From assembly GCA_963930645.1 (NCBI GenBank), contig OZ005656.1, positions 268,998,993-269,062,992 of the forward strand: a stretch of 64,000 nt of DNA. The letters are read 5' to 3'. This document shows positions 11,170 to 22,625 of the stretch, in pieces. Under the pieces are notes generated by a model that saw only the letters and a list, made by a program, of their open reading frames with translations, did no database searches and was not told the DNA's origin. The stretch is from Salticus scenicus. Taxonomy: Eukaryota > Arthropoda > Arachnida > Araneae > Salticidae. The stretch's first letter is position 1, and each line of letters opens with the position of its first letter. Both the position numbers and the translations under genes were made by a program.

Positions 11170-11911
11170 ACGGTAATTTAGTGTATATAAACCGCAGCTT
11201 ATTAAAATGTTGCGGAAAAACATTGCTCTTAGATAAACCGCACCTGAAGGTAAGCTGCGGCTTATGCAAGCATTGTTACGATGATATGACAGATAAATAA
11301 GGAAAAAAGATATCAGTCTTCTGACATCTGCGCAAGTTAATAGAAATAATAAATTATTAATTATAAATTAAAATAATAAATTATTTAAAAAATAATTCGG
11401 TATAAAGAAAATAAAATCAATCTATACCAGTATGCAGATGTAATGCAACAAATGTGAGAAACACGGCACAAGATGGGGGAATCCGGGCATATATACAAAA
11501 TCATAAAAATAATTATATTATAAATAAAAGTAATAAATTATTTTAAAAGGCACTGTATAAAAAAATAAAATTAAATTAAATAAAACCAAAATTAAAGCCA
11601 GTATACAAATACGATGCAAAAAATCAAAAACAAGGGAACAAGATGGCGAACTCCAGACGTATATACAAATTAATCAAAATAAGAGATTATTAGTTAATAA
11701 ATAAGAGATTATAAGCGTGAATCAGTGCTCGAGAAACTCGAATACTAAACTTCCGTTTTCGGGGAAGATCGACTATTCCAAGAAGTATGGACGACGGAAT
11801 TTGGCATTATCATTAGATAGCCCGCACTGTTAGATAAGCCGCAGTCTCCAAAAATCAATGTTTTTTTTTTTAAGATAGCCCGCGGTTTATCTTCACTAAA
11901 TTACGGCAAGT
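11170..11911. mobile_element. DNA transposon derivative with GTAATTTAGTG termini
   Basis: The left terminus CGGTAATTTAGTG continues to ATAAACCGC, and the right terminus read inward is CCGTAATTTAGTG followed by ATAAACCGC. Further ATAAGCCGCA and AACCGCA words lie just inside each end, giving a subterminal repeat cluster. The middle has two degenerate direct copies of a ~170-bp segment, each containing ACAAGATGG and TATATACAAA words (about 11330-11500 and 11500-11690). TA or GTAC flanks both ends. No coding frame; superfamily unknown. Confidence 0.65.
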
Positions 11912-12715
11912 ACTCAATGTCATTAAAAACTGCTTTTCATTCAAAAGTAACAATTTTTAAATATCGAGAGAAAAAAAATAAATCACTCATTCTTCAATAA
12001 TAGGTCATCTCTATTTTGAAAACTATTTCTATTTTCCTTTCAATTAAATATATGGAAACATGGAACTCATGTCAGAGAAATATCACGGTATATAAATTGA
12101 CAAAATCAATTTTCCACAAATCCATAAATTATTCTAAAACCGGCCGTTAAACAAAGATGTACCAAACTTATACGAGTCGCCTACTGCATTACGTTATTGG
12201 ATAAATGACAGAAGTTTTTCTAAAATAAATGGGTGATCGCCGCTAAAACAAAAGAATCACTGTTCAGATGTATTATATCCTGTTTCTTTAAATTTATTTT
12301 TAACCTTATGTTAGGTCAAGTTAATGTTCAAAGAAAATTTAAGAGATGGTGAATTTATGACAACCCACTGGATATTTATTATCCAGTTCAAAGTGCAAGT
12401 AGAACGTAATATTTATTTTTACGCCCTTGTAAAAATAAGTGACATAGAACGAAAACTATCTTGGTAAATTTTCGAACTGATTTAAAATTATTCTTGAAAT
12501 TAAACGTGTTTTATTGCATAAAGTATGACTATAATAAAGTTTGTTAATTTCTAAAGTTTATAAATGAATATTTTTTAGTGAATAAAAATCGTTTTTAAAA
12601 ATTCTGGAATGAGTCAACTTTCCAAATATTTAAATAGTAAACGGTTGTTTAAACAAAATAAGAGAAATATGAAATCAAACAGCTCCTTCGAATAACGCTG
12701 TTGCACTTCAAATAA
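11912..12715. other. AT-rich stretch without recognised element
   Basis: No repeat boundaries or coding signal were recognised. Confidence 0.45.
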
Positions 12716-12987
12716 GCCCATTTACCATAATGTTGCATAATTTTTCGTTGTACCCCTGTAAAAAAGCAATGCGTGCTAGATTCATCAAAATCTATACAGT
12801 TCGCGCGACGGTGACCTATAACATGCGTACTAACTTTCAGCTCACTCGAACATACATATATCACCATGAAAATAGTAAAAATGAACTCAAGGGACCTCAA
12901 AAAGTACAGATACACCAAAATCTGAAAGTCGAATTTTTATCATGATTACAATACTACATTTCTTAAATTATGCATGTTCGGAAAGCA
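12716..12987 (-). mobile_element. Family A Helentron-like element, 5' fragment
   Basis: On the minus strand it starts near the degenerate terminal GCTTTCCGAACAT (12973-12985) and continues through the GAGGTCCCTTGAG block to a single central-repeat unit with the words GATGAATCTAG and TACAGGGGTACAACG. The CA-rich simple repeat seen in other copies is almost absent here. It is diverged and 3'-truncated. Confidence 0.7.
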
Positions 12988-13514
12988 AAAATGCAAACGT
13001 AAACATATATCATGAAAATTTTATTAATTAATGATTGATTAAAAATAAATACGTAAAAGAAAATAAATAATATAGGACAGTATATGCCTCTTGAATATAT
13101 TTAATCTATCAAATATAGAAGTTTTGAATATATTTAATCTTTCAAAATATAGAAGTCAGGCATGTTTTATATTTTCTCAACCATACATAAAACAGAAATG
13201 TCTTCCTTTGTAATAAATTAAATTTCAGCGTTAACTTTACAAATAATAATTAGACGTTTAAAAGCATCATCGTAGAGAATAGAACAGTCTACTCTCTACT
13301 ATAAATTTAAACGGTGTGGAGTTATGTATTATTATTTAAATATTATGTGGCATTAATGTATTATTATTTAAACAGATATTTTATGAAATAAACGGAATGA
13401 TTTTACTGATGAAATACAATGTGTACTGCAAAGACTAATTTTTTAAGTGCTACTACGATAATGGTTCGAGTAGCGCAGAATGGGACACACAGTAGTGGGA
13501 TAAGTTGGGACACA

Positions 13515-13868
13515 CACTGTTAAAAATTTCAACAGAAAACTCTGTGTAATGTATTATCTTAGGTCTTACGTAAAAATACAGAGAAAAATAAACGGAGATG
13601 TTGAAAAACTTATTTTATATATTCATTTTAATAACTAATATTAATTTAATTGATTATTGGTGAGAATATATTTCGGACTTAGAATGCTTTTTCTAAAGTA
13701 GAAACAGTCATTTTTAATTTTAATTAAAAAATTAAATAATAAAATTAGGTAAAAATACAGAATAAAGATGGAGAATCTCCATTATTCACTTTTAACTAAG
13801 AATTACTGTAAATTTACAGAGACTCTGTATAAATATTTACATTAAATTTACAGAATTTTTTAACAGTG
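13515..13868. mobile_element. CACTGTTAAA-type MITE
   Basis: CACTGTTAAAAATTTC at the left edge is inverted at the right edge (GAATTTTTTAACAGTG). The 354-bp interior repeats the words GTAAAAATACAGA and ACTCTGT in both orientations. I could not read a clear target duplication. No coding capacity. Confidence 0.6.
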
Positions 13869-13869
13869 C

Positions 13870-16800
13870 AGTCTCAAGCTGCCCCACTTCTATAAGCAGA
13901 TGCAAGGAAAGCATTTGCAAGATATTTGCATGTAATATTGAAAATTATTATGGCTTTAATTGGGATTGAAGTGGAAAAATGGCTATTTTATTCAGAAATT
14001 GCTTTTAACATTTAGGCAAATTATAATAACGAAAATGGTGAAATTCTGCAAAGAAATTTCGAAGATTCCTATGGTTGCTGCCTCTATGTTCGAAATAGCT
14101 GCAGAAAGTGTTTCAACTTCTATAAGATAATGAAGAAATATTAATTTATATAAATTAGTAATTGAATGTATTAAAATTGTATTCTTAACATCCCAGCCTG
14201 TCCCATCGAATGGAGGAGTTTGAGACATTGAAAAATTTCTTTTTTTATTTGATTAGTGAAATTTCCTTTCATGGAATATTGCTTTGGAATAAATTTTATT
14301 TGAAGTTGAAAAGTCTGAAGTGCTGGGTGATCCAAATTCACAGAAAACGTAAACATTATGTTATTCAAAAAGTATTGGCCGTAGCACTAAACGGTTTTCA
14401 CAGAAATGCACAGAAAGGCATGGAATTTTTTTTAGGCAACAAAAGATTTATTAGCAAACTAGTTTAAATTTTTTTCATCAGTCAGTGATTTAAATGTAAA
14501 ACTACTTTCTTACAGTGGCACAGTACATTCAATAACGTAACTAGGACTATAAACGCTTAATATGACGACAGTTATTCATTAGAATGACCATCAAACGTTG
14601 CGCATTAAAAATTCTCTTAAAAAAAAAAAAAAAAAAAAAAAACTTCAGTATTTGCAGTATGGCGTCCTTTCATCAGGCGGTTCTGTTTAAAATGTGAGAT
14701 GATACAGCAAATACAGCGCGATATATTGGTGAAAAATATAACTAATGTATTTTCTTTTATATATATACTAATACACGTATATATATATCCCATATTGTTC
14801 TGTACATTTCAGTGAAAACTGCATAGAGCTACAATTAGTACTTTTTGACTAACATATTTTTTATTTTTCGTGTGACTGTTAGATGACACGGTGCATGTCA
14901 AATTGATTTAAAAAAAAAAAAAAAAAAAAAAAGAATGAATAATAAAATTTCTGAAATTCCCTATTTAAAAAGTGTGTCAAGCTGCCCCACTTTCATTGAA
15001 AAAAATGTTTCGTTGAAAAATCCAAATTTATTTTGCAGTCTGAATTTTAGATATATTTTGTCATTTTAACAATAATTTTGTTCAGTAAACCAAACCAACT
15101 TGTTTTTTATTGTTAAAAAAAATAGACGGTAGAGAGAAAAGTTGTTGTCTTGTCACTGGATAAGCTACGTCGCAGATCTCGCTGTAAACAGCCAATGAGC
15201 GAACAAAACTAAATGAACATAACTCTTTGTTTTTATCAACAAAACAATTTCATTGATTTAAACAAAATAATTTCGTTGATTTTGGTTAAACCCACAAAAA
15301 TGGTTGAAATAAAATAAATTGGATTCTGGAAACAAAAGGCTATATCAACAAAAAAGTTTGGAAGATTAAAAAATAAAAAAAAAAGTTTCTTCAAAGTATT
15401 TTTTTTTTCTCTGTATCCTATCCTAATGTGTCATCTTCTACTGCTGTTAATCCTTTCTTCTGATCAGCGTTTGTGAGCTTTGAATCTCTTTAAGTATGTT
15501 TGTTTGCTCCTTCTCATCCATTATTCAATATTCGTAAACATATTCAAGAACCATAAAAGAATGCGATTCTTTTTCATGAATACGTAATGTTTATCATTAG
15601 GTTACATCCAATTCAATACAGTCAGGTGCTGTTTACATAATATTCATTATTTTTCGCCATTGTAAACATTTGTATTGAAGTCTGACTTACTCTCGCCTCG
15701 TGTTTACGGGTTTACTCGGGTACTTAACGCCTATCAAAGAACTCTTTGGCTATCTACTCTATTTCATTCATCAACTGCTTTTATTCTGTGAAAAGAGTCC
15801 TTTCTTCTACTCTTTGAGCGATGTGGATTAATGAAATAACACACATTGAAAGAAAGAAAAATATAGCAGAATTTAGCCAAGAGATTTTTAATGTATGCTA
15901 TGCTGTGTTAAGTGGTTTTTCTCAGACAAATGACTCGATTTTATTTCTATTTTATTTTTAATGTGTGTGTTCAGTTGAATTTTATTTGACGTGAGCGTAG
16001 GTAGAAGAATTTTTGCTTATAAGCAAATCTCAAGATGATATATTTCTAAGTTAACAGGGTTTTCGACAGCTTAATGGTTTCTAAAGGGCGTGTTGCTCTA
16101 ATGGCTCTATCTCATGTCTTTAACATTGCCTTCTTGAAATAGGTCAGTAATTGAATCTGGTAATCTTATTAGTATAATGTTCATACAAACACCCGACATT
16201 GAATTTAATTAAATATTATTTTTCTATAAAATCTGCGATTTTCAGCCGGAAGAACGCTAGTTCGCCAGTTATAAAATATCAACGTACGGCTGGCATCCAA
16301 TTTAATTAAATATAGTTTTTCTACAAAATATCTAATTTTTAACCGAATTTTGAGATTTTTTTTGGATCATGATGAGCTTATAACTACTGTTATCTATACC
16401 CAATTTTTTGTCAAAATCAGTTGAAAATTCGCGATTTTCTTTTTTTAAACAACCTTTTCGATCGAATAACTAAGAGACTTGTTATCTAAAAGGAGGTAGA
16501 AATCGGAAGATTGTCAGCAATGTCAAAAAAAGTAGCCTGGAAAAAAAAAAAAAAAAAAAAACATTTCTATTAATTTCTACACAGAAGATGATACCGCGTT
16601 AAAATGAAGGAGAAAATTACCTAGCATTCACGTTCTTACCGTTTGTTTTCTATGAAATGTGGTGTCTGCACAAAAAGGACGTTGAAAATTCAGCGAAATG
16701 AGCAATTTTTCAAAAATGGCAAACACTTTTTTTTTTTTTTTTTCTTTTTAAGAGACAAGCACGGATTACAAAAAGTAAGCCCTTTGAAAGATTATGAAAC

Positions 16801-18106
16801 CTCACTCGCTCGAAATCACTTTGAGATTCTAAATGTTAGTGTCCATGGGGGAGTTTGGTCAGTTGAATGTTGTAGTTCATGGATGTTTCGTTCTGATGGC
16901 GTTGTTTTCGGAAAAGTGTTGAAAGTACTTGGAAGAAGATTTTGTAAGTTGAGAAGTCTCTCAGTTGTATGGCAGTATTTTTAGTTAAGATGTTTCAAGA
17001 TGAAGGTAGTGAAGTGACTCTCCAGTCAACACTATTTTAGTAAACATCTGTTAATATTTCCGTGTGCTTTTGGAAAAAAAAAAGTATGCTTTTAAGAAGA
17101 TATATTCAAGTCTTTAGTGAGTTCACATATACTATAATAACCTACAGTAGTGAGGTTAAAATTTAAATTTACGTAAAAGTAAATTAGGTTTTCTCAGTAT
17201 ATAGTTATCAACCACTCCCTCCTTATCGGTCTTTGATTAAAAAATAAATTAGTTTTATATTTCTCGTTTTTCTTGACTTTAGATACTTTCAGGCGCTACA
17301 ATGGTAGATAATGCAGGAGCAGCAAATAGACAGACCTTATTTTCATTGCAAGTAGTAGCCTGTATTTTGAAAAAGCACATAAAAATCTACACAATTTTTG
17401 TGTAAAAACAATTTTTTTCAGAGCATGGATAGTTACGAGAAAAGCAATGACGTATGCGCGAAATAGTCAGCTGTCTTCTTATTGAAGACATGTAACGTAA
17501 ATACATTATTATACTTTTGAGCAGATATTTGTAACTTCAACATTAGGTTTTATAGTTACAACAAAATGGCAACAACAAAACCGCCATTTATGAATGATAA
17601 GTAGGAAAATTGCACAATCAATAAAACAATATAATAAAATAGGTCGGTTAAAAACATTTATTGTTAATATAGGTACAATAAATAAAAATAAAACAGTGAC
17701 TAATGGTTGATAAGTATAACGTAAAACAATATATTAAAAAGGTAGGTAAGTATTTTATAAAGAACTTATTATTAAATGACTATTGATGTTGAAGTGAAAC
17801 TCATCAGTCAAACCGAACCTCTAAGTTAAAAGTTCCATGACTTCTGCAGGGATGATTTCCGGTTCTTCTAAACCTAAAAAAAGGAGATGAATAATAATTA
17901 ATCACGTAGTTATTGTTTGGAGATTGAAAGTTAAACTGTTTAAGAATACAGGTTTCAACACACAAATAAAAAGTGAATAAAAGAATAAAGTTCAAACGGA
18001 TCATTTATGCCAATGGAATCTTTAACTATTTTAAGTGATTTCGGGTGATCCTCGTATTCTTCAATTTCAGTAAACGGTATGTTATTACAACTGCTTTCAT
18101 AATTCA
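13870..18106. other. Long AT-rich stretch with minor repeats
   Basis: This stretch holds homopolymers (A-runs near 14619, 14909 and 16541; a T-run near 16730), a diverged 97-bp tandem pair (from about 16197 and 16294, word AATTTAATTAAATAT), and no supported gene. The 113-codon frame at 16643-16984 runs through a T-run and shows no domain motif. Confidence 0.45.
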
Positions 18107-18157
18107 TACATATTGTAGCACTCTACATATTGTAGCACTCTACATATTGTAGCACTC
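18107..18157 (+). repeat. Perfect 17-bp x 3 minisatellite
   Basis: The unit TACATATTGTAGCACTC is present three times without a mismatch, suggesting recent expansion. Confidence 0.95.
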
Positions 18158-18317
18158 GAAGTCTGCTTTTCGCAACCACAGTTTTTCTGCATGGTCTTCT
18201 TGAATTTGCAAAAAATAAGTTTCGGAACGTACTGGTGGCTGTATCTTACTTACGTGCTCCAAGCCCACTTCGGTTATTATCTAATCTCATTGCTGAGGAT
18301 CTTTTATTCCATACGCT

Positions 18318-18439
18318 GTAAAAATTTTTGCCTTTTTTGATGCCAGAAATTCTCTGTAATTTGAAAAAATACGTTCTGACAACGTGTATTTTCTCAAATT
18401 ACAGAGAATTTCTGGCAGCAAAAAAATCAAATTTTTTAC
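18318..18439. repeat. Near-perfect inverted repeat (~55-bp arms)
   Basis: The left arm contains GCCAGAAATTCTCTG and AATTTGA, and the right arm contains the exact inverse CAGAGAATTTCTGGC in register. Outer words GTAAAAATTTT and AAAATTTTTTAC also pair. The loop near 18378-18382 is only a few bases. It is the size of a microRNA-precursor-like hairpin, but a small MITE or inverted duplication is as likely; no target duplication was read. Confidence 0.8.
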
Positions 18440-19043
18440 AATGTAGATGAACTTGAAAAAACACTCTCGAGTACTGTTGTTATGCAGCTGCTGCCTAAGT
18501 AGGAGGTAGGAAAACAAATAGGCTGCCGCCTTGTATGCACGCCTAAGGTAGCATTTAAATTTCAATTTGTTTAATGACGTGGCTTTCTTGTTAGCTGCTT
18601 CCTACTACAGCCTCGTACAAATTAGGAAAAAGGAAATTACTATGTCGACGAATACTGCAAAATTAATTTTTCATACCCATACTGTAAAAAAGTATTTTTT
18701 AAAAATCTGTTTTCAAGTTTTTTTTTTTTTTTTTTTTTTTTTTTTGTATAATATCACGTTTTGAACTTCCTTGATTACAAAAGTTCAATTTTTAGCGGTC
18801 GATTTGTATGCACTATAATTTAATCACTATAATCTGTATACACTATAATTGTAAGCAGAAGCACTATAATTGAACGGGGAGTTGAGAGGGGCGGTAGCCC
18901 CCCATTCGCACAGAATCACATGTCAAATGAAACTGTTTCTAAATCTATTTTAGATTATTTTTTACTAAGTACATTGAACTTTATTATCTTACGCTGTTGA
19001 TCTTAAGACTTAATATGCAATCTACCTTTATAGTATTGAAATG

Positions 19044-19076
19044 CAGGGTAAAGGAAAGTCATGTGAGTGACACACC
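19044..19076 (+). mobile_element. Family D Helentron-like 3' end
   Basis: GCAGGGTAAAGGAAAG is followed by a GTG-AGTGA-CAC hairpin and CAC. This matches the 3' terminus of family D at 25.93-25.96 kb (minus). No matching 5' end was found upstream, so this is probably a 3' fragment. Confidence 0.55.
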
Positions 19077-20004
19077 AGATTCTTTCCCCCCCTTTTTTCT
19101 TCAGACATTTGTTATTAGAGTTTTTTTTTAAGCATTTAGAAAAATGTTGCGTAATTTCAAGAAACTTTTACTCAAAGCAAATAAATTGAATCAGTGAAGA
19201 ACAAACCATCATGAAGCATTTAAAAGCTGGCCACCAGCAAAGAAAAAAAATTCTACGAGAAGAAATACCATTAATCAATATTCTCCCGTCTGGCAGCTTT
19301 TCAAAGCGCAACTAGTGTTCAACACCCAGTTTAATGAAAAAGCTCCGAGATTATTTGTGAAGGTTTCTTCTTTGGAGGCGCTAAAAATAAAAAAAAAGTC
19401 GCTTCCCTCTATCACATTGCGTATGTGACAAGTGACGTATATTGTTTCTTCTGAAACTTATACGTTCGTGAGCGACAATGTGTTGTAGCAGACAGAAAGG
19501 AAAAATGGCGCGTGGATATGAAGAATGAGATAACAGTTGTTTAGTTTTCTTATTATGCAACATTCTATACTCGTCTCGAAATTTATTTATATAGTCTCCA
19601 AATAATTCCGCGAGTGAAGGTGAAATTATTAATTGCGATCGTCCTCCGCAAATTTCACCACCAGGGGTTATTTTAAGTTATAGCTTTGACAGCTGTTGCC
19701 AATTGCACGGCGATATCAGTTAAATCAGACACCAGTTCGGAAGTCAAAAGTTTTTAGAACATGTTCCAAATCAACTTCTCTTTCAGAAGTTTGAATAAAT
19801 AAATGTAAGACATATAATTCCAGACAGATATCTTTATTTTACGTTTTTTTTTTTTTTTTTCGAAAATTTTAACTGGGAAAAACGAGTGGTGTGAAAAAAT
19901 GGTAGGCCTGATGCACATGCATAAGCCATCTTAGTTCTAGATCAGAATTTATTTTTACTAAAGAACGCTAAATAAGAGTTTTTGCTATATTTATGCGTTT
20001 TGAG

Positions 20005-20160
20005 ACCACCGGAATCCGAAAATCAGGTCTTTAGAGGTTAGTCTGTGTGTGTCTGTCTAATGATGCTGATAACAGTCTGATAGGCAGACTGTTATCAGCA
20101 TCTCAAGAACAAATATTAGTTAAAAGTCCAAACTCGGTATTTTAAATCTGTCGAACCATG
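20005..20160 (+). mobile_element. Helentron-like 5' block fragment
   Basis: It contains TTTTGAGACCACCGGAATCC, a GTGTGTGTCTGTCTAA simple repeat and TCTCAAGAACAAATATT, in the order found in the 5' blocks of families B and D. Between the simple repeat and the last phrase lies the 18-bp hairpin described separately. Confidence 0.55.
20062..20102. repeat. Perfect 18-bp stem, 5-nt loop hairpin
   Basis: GATGCTGATAACAGTCTG at 20062-20079 is followed after ATAGG by its exact inverse complement at 20085-20102. In related elements the simple repeat is followed almost directly by the TCTCAAGAACAAAT phrase, so the inverse arm looks like a local inverted duplication inside the repeat. Confidence 0.9.
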
Positions 20161-20631
20161 AATATGTTTTAAATCGTGGTTTAAAAGAAAAATCACGTCC
20201 AGATTTCAAGCTGAGTATGTTAAACATATTACGTATAGTAAGAGAAGCCATGCATATCCTAAGATTTGCAATAATAACTTTTTTAAAATATGGTGAAATT
20301 GAGTCTGAACCTGTTATAGAATTTTGCTTTTATTATCCTAATGTGGTCTCAAATAAAGCCACAATATTCCAGAATAGAGCCGATCATACTAAAACATAAA
20401 ATTTTTAGAGTTTGCTGATAAAAGGAAAAAATAAAAAAATAAATAAAAATCTAGTTTTATGTTTGAGAATGCCAAGTCATTTTATAAGCAGTAGAAGTTA
20501 AACCATCAACGTGATGCGAGAAATTGAGATTTAAGTTAAGAGTAACACCATGATCGATTACAAAAGTATGTATATTGAGATTTGATAAAAATAATTATAC
20601 GTACCTTAAAATACCGCAAAAACGCCTCCTC

Positions 20632-20789
20632 CAGTGGCGGATCCAGAACTTCACTAAGAGTTTTCAAGATGTTATTACAGATCGATGAAAAATTTACAAT
20701 TGTAACATCCAATTGGGAATGTTAGGGCCTTTTATTTTGGAGGGGAGGGGGGCTTCAGCCCCCTAGAACCCCCCTTAAATCCGCCACTG
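20632..20789. mobile_element. Short hAT MITE (158 bp) with 8-bp TSD
   Basis: It starts CAGTGGCGGATCC and ends AATCCGCCACTG (inverted) and is flanked by GCCTCCTC at 20624-20631 and again at 20790-20797. The interior has a GGAGGGGAGGGGG purine run next to CCCCCTAGAACCCCCC. CAGTGGCGGA ends with 8-bp duplications are classic hAT features. Confidence 0.9.
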
Positions 20790-21082
20790 GCCTCCTCTGC
20801 TTTTCAAATGAATTTCGTTTGTTCTTAAAATACCGAATAAATGCCCCCTTACGTACAACGGTATACTCTATCGGAATAGGCAACAGTTATTTACGTTATT
20901 TATTTATTTATTTATTTATTTTAATAACATTCGCCTTTGTAAATATAAACAGTGATTTGTATTATATTAAATCGGAAACTGATTATTTGAAAATGAAAAC
21001 CGTAAGCTTCCAAAAATAGCAGCAAATATTTTTAAACAGTTTATTAGAAAAGGAAATTGAGTGCCGGTACAACAAGAACTTC

Positions 21083-21432
21083 CCCAAGTAACACAGACTG
21101 TTGGCCCAACTGCGATTTATTGTTAGTTCGTTGGGGAATGGTTATCGTTGAGGAAAGGGCTCAAAATAACAGTGGGCCAACAGCAAATAGTATTGTTGGC
21201 CCAACAGTCCTAAAATGCTCTTTTTTCAACTGCAAAATATAACAGTTAGCCTACAATGTGTTCACCAACAATGGCCCAACAGTTTGCCAACCAGGAACCA
21301 ACCGTTCCATAGTTGGGCCAACTGTCACCCAACGGTTGGCTCAACCGAGGGCCGACGGCCAAAAACAACCGTTGGCCAACGAAGAAGGAATCGTAGGGCC
21401 AACCGTTTCCCAACCATTCCGTGTTACTTGGG
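21083..21432. mobile_element. MITE-like element of reiterated TTGGCCCAAC motifs
   Basis: The termini CCCAAGTAACAC and GTGTTACTTGGG are exact inverted repeats. Nearly the whole 350-bp interior consists of variants of a self-complementary TTGGCCCAAC motif in both orientations (near 21099, 21172, 21196, 21272, 21312, 21340 and 21390). Its GC content is far above the surroundings. Open frames through it encode only PTV/GPT repeats and are not proteins. Superfamily unknown. Confidence 0.75.
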
Positions 21433-21444
21433 TCTGTATTTAAT

Positions 21445-21477
<33 letters not shown>

Positions 21478-21811
21478 CATTGCAAATTAACAAAAATATA
21501 TATCTTTTGTTTTCAAATCATTTTTATGCCTCTTAAATTTAACAGGAAAACATATGTCAATTTTTATATTTTTGCACATTTTTACCGTTTATCCGCCAGC
21601 TTGAACGGTATTTTACGATATATTTTAGATGTGTATGATCGTAAAAGGGAAAGTTAAAAAATAATGAACGTAGCTGATTCGTCAGAATTCAAATAGTGAA
21701 TTACATATATTAATTTATATAAGGTGTAGTGGGATAAGTCTAGCCTCGCCTTATAACTCAACTGATAAGGTGAATTTGGAGCTAATTGTCATATATTTAT
21801 TTGTTTGAACC

Positions 21812-21988
21812 GTAGACCTATTATAACAGTGGACGGGACAATGACAACCTTTTTATGTGGCGAAGATCACTCTTAAAAAAGTCACGTGACACCATGAACT
21901 ATAGTAAACAAACATTGAAATTTTCTCACCATGTTCTAAACTCTGCTTTCTCTTACGCAGAAAATACCTCAAACCCCCCCCCCCCCCA

Positions 21989-22023
<35 letters not shown>

Positions 22024-22616
22024 AAAGATCTTTTAAACCTTTTTATTTCTCTTTAAAAGTTAGATTGTTTTGAATCTAAAAGAAATTTTAGCGCAAGCAA
22101 TAGTGATTAGATGTTCTGTAAAAAGCCCTAAAAGTTATGCAAAATGAGGATTACATTTCAAATGTAAGATTTTTTTATTATTATTATTATTTCGCACTTT
22201 TTAAGTAATTATTTTTGTAAAATGCTTATAACTGTTAAATTTAGTTCTTTCAATTAAATTAATTTAAATATATTATACCATATATTAATTTCAAGAATTT
22301 CCATGATAATTTATAGGAGTTAAAGCGAATATTGGCAGACAGACAAACCGTATTCATAAACACTTTGAACTTGTTGGAAAGTGTTAATAGCAAGATAAAA
22401 ATTAATTTCGGCAGCTGCAGTATTTTACTCAAGTTTTGCTTGCTGTATCTTTTAATAATAATAAATATTTATATTCAAAACAAAAAAACGCCAATAACGC
22501 GATAAATGCCAAAAAGGGTAACCTGTTTTCTTACAGTCAGCTGTTTCATTTTTACCACATTTTCTTATATTCTCCTAATAATGGAATGCTCCGTCCACTG
22601 TTATAATAGGTCTATG
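21812..22616. mobile_element. TIR element with 9-bp TSD (MULE-like)
   Basis: TAGACCTATTATAACAGTGG near the left edge is exactly inverted at the right edge (about 22591-22614), and the match extends through GACGG to about 25 bp. GTTTGAACC flanks both sides (21803-21811 and 22617-22625). A 9-bp duplication suggests Mutator-like elements; a hAT (8 bp) is an alternative if one base is fortuitous. The ~805-bp interior has a C15-T31 double homopolymer (about 21975-22021) and no transposase. Confidence 0.8.
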
Positions 22617-22625
22617 GTTTGAACC

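Noticed and set aside
16643..16984. 113-codon open frame as a gene
   Set aside because: It reads through a T-run as poly-Phe and has no domain-like segments.
21057..21490. Overlapping frames rich in GPT/PTV as proteins
   Set aside because: They arise from reiterated TTGGCCCAAC motifs in a TIR element.
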